Below are positions 51,468 through 54,132 of a stretch of DNA of 54,132 nt, piece by piece; within the stretch, counting starts at the first letter, position 1; each line of letters begins with the position of its first letter. Origin of the DNA: Acidobacteriota bacterium (GTDB lineage: Bacteria > Acidobacteriota > Terriglobia > Bryobacterales > UBA6623); contig JAQCLD010000016.1 of the NCBI GenBank assembly GCA_027592785.1, positions 1-54,132 of the forward strand, given 5' to 3'. Made by a program: the position numbers and the translations under genes. The notes under the pieces are model-generated. The model was not told the origin of the DNA. It did not search any database and worked only from the letters and a program-made list of their open reading frames with translations.

Positions 51468-52892
51468 ATGAACGAACAACCAATCCTAAAGGAAGAACTC
51501 TTCGCGAAGCTGCCGCCTGTTTGGCCCGATTCGCTGCTGGGGCAGATCCGCGCCCGCGTCCAAGCACACGGCCAGCGCTTCGTCGTGCTCGACGACGACC
51601 CGACAGGCACGCAATCCGTCCACGGCTTGCCGGTGCTTACCGAATGGACCGTCGAATCGCTCGTCAAAGAGCTGAAGCGCAGCCCCGTTTTCTACGTACT
51701 CACGAACTCCCGCGCGTTGACCGAAGACGCCGCAGTCGCCCTGGCCCACGAAATCGGCGCCAACCTCACCGAGGCGGGACGCATCAGCGGATGCGGTTTC
51801 GCCGTCGGCAGCCGCAGCGACTCCACCCTGCGCGGCCACTTTCCCGCGGAAGTCGATGCGATGGCTGAAACTATCGCTGGCGGCGCGGCGGACGCCTTTG
51901 CCGGTTACGTCATCGCGCCTTACTTCGCCGAGGGCGGACGCTTCACGGTAGGCGACGTGCACTACGTTCAGCAGGGCGACACGCTGCAGCCCGCCGCGAA
52001 CACGGAGTTCGCCCAAGACCGCGTTTTTGGTTATTCGCATTCGGCGCTGCCCGAGTGGGTAGAGGAAAAAACCAAGGGTCGCGTCAAGGCCGCAGATGTC
52101 GTCAGCATCACGCTCGATGACTTGCGCCGCGGAGGTCCAAGCGTAGTAGCGGACAAATTGATGGCCATGCCGACTGGCGGCGCGGCCATCGTCAACTCGA
52201 CCGACGATCGCGACCAGGAAGTTTTCGTGATGGGCCTACTCGATGCCGAGGAGGCTGGGCGCCGCTTTCTCTACCGCACGGCTGCTTCTTTTGTTCGCGT
52301 ACGCGGAGGCATTGCGAAGAAACCGTTATTGGCGTTGCAAGAGACGCGCAGCGAGGGAACGCAAGGCGGCCTCGTCGTCGTCGGCTCCTATGTGGCTAAG
52401 TCGAGCGATCAACTGCAACACGCCCTGAAGACTCCGGGCGTCACCGGCGTCGAATTGAGCGTTGACGCCTTGCTCACTGCCGGTCGCGGAGATCAAGAAC
52501 TTGCCCGCGCACAGGATGAAATTCGCCGCAGGTTAGAGGCTGGCGAGGACGTCATCCTTTACACCAGCCGCACTCTGCGCACGGGCGCTACGGACGAAGA
52601 GAATCTCGCGATCGGCAAGACGGTATCGGCCGCACTTTGCGATATCGTCAGCAGCCTGTCGGCGCGTCCCCGCTTCCTCATTGCCAAAGGCGGCATTACC
52701 TCCAGCGATGTAGCGACGCGCGGCCTTGGCGTTCGGCGCGCCATGGTGCTTGGTCAACTGCTGGCCGGCATACCGGTTTGGGAGTTGGGCGATGAGAGCA
52801 AGTTTCCGGGCATGCCTTACGTTGTGTTCCCCGGCAACGTGGGCCAGCCGGAAAGTCTAGCCGAGGCGATTCGCCTCTTCAGGAGGCAATAA
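51468..52892 (+). CDS. Four-carbon acid sugar kinase (OtnK-like, DUF1537)
   Basis: The 474-residue protein has the N-terminal motif VVLDDDPTGTQS (40-50). The DUF1537 blocks follow: FYVLTNSRAL, GSRSDSTLRGHFPAEVDAM, VIAPYFAEGGRFTVGDVHYV. The C-terminal nucleotide-binding part contains LIAKGGITSSDVATRGL and FPGNVGQPESL. This family phosphorylates 3-oxo-tetronates made from threonate or erythronate by LtnD-like dehydrogenases. It begins 13 bases after that dehydrogenase. Domain order and length are normal. Confidence 0.94.
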   Translation: MNEQPILKEELFAKLPPVWPDSLLGQIRARVQAHGQRFVVLDDDPTGTQSVHGLPVLTEWTVESLVKELKRSPVFYVLTNSRALTEDAAVALAHEIGANLTEAGRISGCGFAVGSRSDSTLRGHFPAEVDAMAETIAGGAADAFAGYVIAPYFAEGGRFTVGDVHYVQQGDTLQPAANTEFAQDRVFGYSHSALPEWVEEKTKGRVKAADVVSITLDDLRRGGPSVVADKLMAMPTGGAAIVNSTDDRDQEVFVMGLLDAEEAGRRFLYRTAASFVRVRGGIAKKPLLALQETRSEGTQGGLVVVGSYVAKSSDQLQHALKTPGVTGVELSVDALLTAGRGDQELARAQDEIRRRLEAGEDVILYTSRTLRTGATDEENLAIGKTVSAALCDIVSSLSARPRFLIAKGGITSSDVATRGLGVRRAMVLGQLLAGIPVWELGDESKFPGMPYVVFPGNVGQPESLAEAIRLFRRQ

Positions 52893-52894
52893 CG

Positions 52895-53746
52895 ATGCTC
52901 GTCTCGGGGCAAACATTGCTGGACGAAGCGGTGCGCGGCGGATACGCGATCGGCTCGTTCAACACTTATAACCTGGAGATCACCCGCGCGATCTTGGCCG
53001 CCGCCGAGGCGCGCCGCTCGGCGGTTTTCTTGGCTGTCGGCAGCGGTGCGCTCGATTACGGCGGCTTCGCTCCGCTCACTCAACTCGTCTTGGCTGCCGC
53101 CCGCGAAGCGACCGTCCCCGTCGCCGTTCACCTCGATCACAGCCCCACCGTCGCTGACTGCGAACGCTGTCTTAGCGAAGGTTTCACCTCGCTGATGATC
53201 GACGGCTCCAACCTTCCCTTCGACGAGAACGTGGCGCTAACGTGGCAGACCGTGAAGCGCGCGGGGGAGATTCCCGTCGAAGGCGAGTTAGGCGGAGTCG
53301 GCGGCGATGAGGATTCCAGCGGCGCGCAGGAAACCGCCATCCCGATGACTGATCCGGCTCAAGCGCGCGCTTTTGTCGAACAGACCGGCGTCGCCAGCTT
53401 GGCCATCGCCATTGGTAACGCACATGGCATATACAAGGGCGAACCGAAACTCGATTTCGATCGGCTCGCCGCTTTGCGCGACGCCGTGCCCGCTCCCCTC
53501 GTACTTCACGGCGCCTCGGGCTTGAGCGACGACGATCTGCGCAGAGCGATCTCTCTGGGGGTTCGCAAGATCAACGTCAACACCGAAATTCGTCAGACTC
53601 TTTTCGGGTCGCTCGATCGGTCTCTTGAGCAAGGCGTTAAAGGCTATGACGTCACACGGCTGTTCGGCGTCGCGATGGAGGCGATGCAGCGCACGGTTGA
53701 AGAAAAGATTGAAGTGTTTAGCGGCTCGCCATCTTTTTCGTCCTGA
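52895..53746 (+). CDS. Class II (zinc) aldolase, FBP/tagatose-bisphosphate type
   Basis: The 283-residue protein has SFNTYNLEITRAILAAAE, VAVHLDHSPT (Asp81 acid, His82 zinc), VEGELGGVGG with Glu, IAIGNAHGIYKG and LVLHGASGL with the two further zinc His, and INVNTEIR for phosphate. It cleaves a ketose-phosphate-like substrate to DHAP and an aldehyde. It replaces the decarboxylase/isomerase (OtnC/OtnI) usually found with LtnD-OtnK, suggesting a longer sugar acid or a different route. It starts two bases after the kinase stop and ends the operon. Confidence 0.92.
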   Translation: MLVSGQTLLDEAVRGGYAIGSFNTYNLEITRAILAAAEARRSAVFLAVGSGALDYGGFAPLTQLVLAAAREATVPVAVHLDHSPTVADCERCLSEGFTSLMIDGSNLPFDENVALTWQTVKRAGEIPVEGELGGVGGDEDSSGAQETAIPMTDPAQARAFVEQTGVASLAIAIGNAHGIYKGEPKLDFDRLAALRDAVPAPLVLHGASGLSDDDLRRAISLGVRKINVNTEIRQTLFGSLDRSLEQGVKGYDVTRLFGVAMEAMQRTVEEKIEVFSGSPSFSS

Positions 53747-54132
53747 GGGTGTTCGCCGCGATAGCCATGCCTCGCATCGTTGGACGGTCGGACAAAGCGG
53801 TGCATGGTGGCCTCAAGATTGGTCTGAATCTGTCCCGGTACGGCCCGCGGATGGAACCGTAAACGTCGGTGGTGTCCGCGTGTTGGTAGCGAATGTCCGC
53901 GGATGTCCGCGTTTGCCGGAGTAAAACTGGCCTAAGTTATTGACAACGTGAGGAGATCCCGGATTCGCGGCGGGGTGTTGGGACATTCGTGGCCAAAGAG
54001 CCTGCAGTCGCTCCCTCACAGTCGCGGCTCTGCTGCGGTGGTCCATGGGTATTGAGGTTGGGGCGAGGTTTGGGTTTAGGTGCTGAGTAAATCCGCCGTC
54101 CGACGGGCTTTCTTGCCGTAATAGCAAGAAAA
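53747..54132. other. End of window, no recognised gene
   Basis: After the aldolase stop the sequence is GC-rich with three TGTCCGCG copies between about 53874 and 53911. The open frame on the minus strand (53813-54127) is Arg-, Ser- and Pro-rich and I do not regard it as a gene. No terminator with a T-run, tRNA or IS end is visible. Confidence 0.4.

Noticed and set aside
53874..53911. TGTCCGCG triplicate as a regulatory array
   Set aside because: Short, GC-rich and irregularly spaced; expected by chance in this composition.

Overview
The window looks like a chromosomal segment of an Acidobacteriota bacterium (Solibacter/Bryobacter-like is my best guess). This is inferred from GC-rich DNA, an Oar-like TonB receptor with a carboxypeptidase-regulatory N-domain, many Tat-exported Gfo/Idh/MocA oxidoreductases and DUF1501/DUF1549-DUF1553 (PSD1) proteins. 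The last of these are also typical of Planctomycetota, so phylum assignment is not certain.

Region 1 (about 0.1-12.3 kb, minus strand): a Tad/Flp pilus locus (TPR protein, two Flp pilins, CpaB, TadZ/CpaE, TadA/CpaF, TadB, TadC). It ends in an easily missed 31-residue membrane-protein gene at 5728-5823. A J-domain-like protein and a Gld-type ABC exporter set (GldA-like ATPase, fused GldF/GldG permease, DUF4340 protein) follow. Secretin, prepilin peptidase and TadE/F-type pseudopilin genes are absent.

Region 2 (12.3-15.8 kb): an integration hot spot after an intact tRNA-Asn(GUU). It holds an integrase C-terminal remnant, an IS21-like end, a two-repeat CRISPR-like relic, a RelE/HigB-HigA-like toxin-antitoxin pair with a candidate operator, a tRNA 3'-half acting as a presumed att site, a doubly frameshifted integrase and an excisionase remnant.

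Region 3 (15.8-32.9 kb): an apparent eight-gene minus-strand operon for a sulfated or acidic glycan. The order from 30535 down is TonB receptor, sulfatase, PSD1 cytochrome protein, DUF1501, two Gfo/Idh/MocA oxidoreductases, a GH67-N-like hydrolase and a second sulfatase. It is divergent from an IclR regulator and a DapA-like aldolase. A 132-bp MITE-like element with terminal inverted repeats and a 5-bp target duplication sits in the shared control region.

Region 4 (32.9-36.5 kb): mobile-element mosaic. A DUF6807 gene is cut by an IS21-like end, followed by an IstA fragment, an integrase tail, a tRNA-Gly 3' fragment, an intact AbiE-type toxin-antitoxin pair with a visible promoter and operator, and another IstA fragment in reverse orientation.

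Region 5 (36.5-49.7 kb): more sugar and sugar-acid functions. They comprise a beta-helix protein broken by one amber codon, a Gfo/Idh/MocA oxidoreductase, a DapA-like aldolase overlapping a TAXI-TRAP importer, and a minus-strand set (N-terminally truncated TonB receptor, DUF6807, Gfo/Idh/MocA, amidohydrolase, TIM-barrel isomerase). Region 6 (50.6-53.7 kb) is a three-gene acid-sugar pathway: beta-hydroxyacid dehydrogenase, four-carbon acid sugar kinase and class II aldolase. A plausible overall role is capture and desulfation of an acidic polysaccharide at the surface, oxidation and cleavage of sugar-acid monomers, and import by TRAP transport. Substrates cannot be read from sequence.
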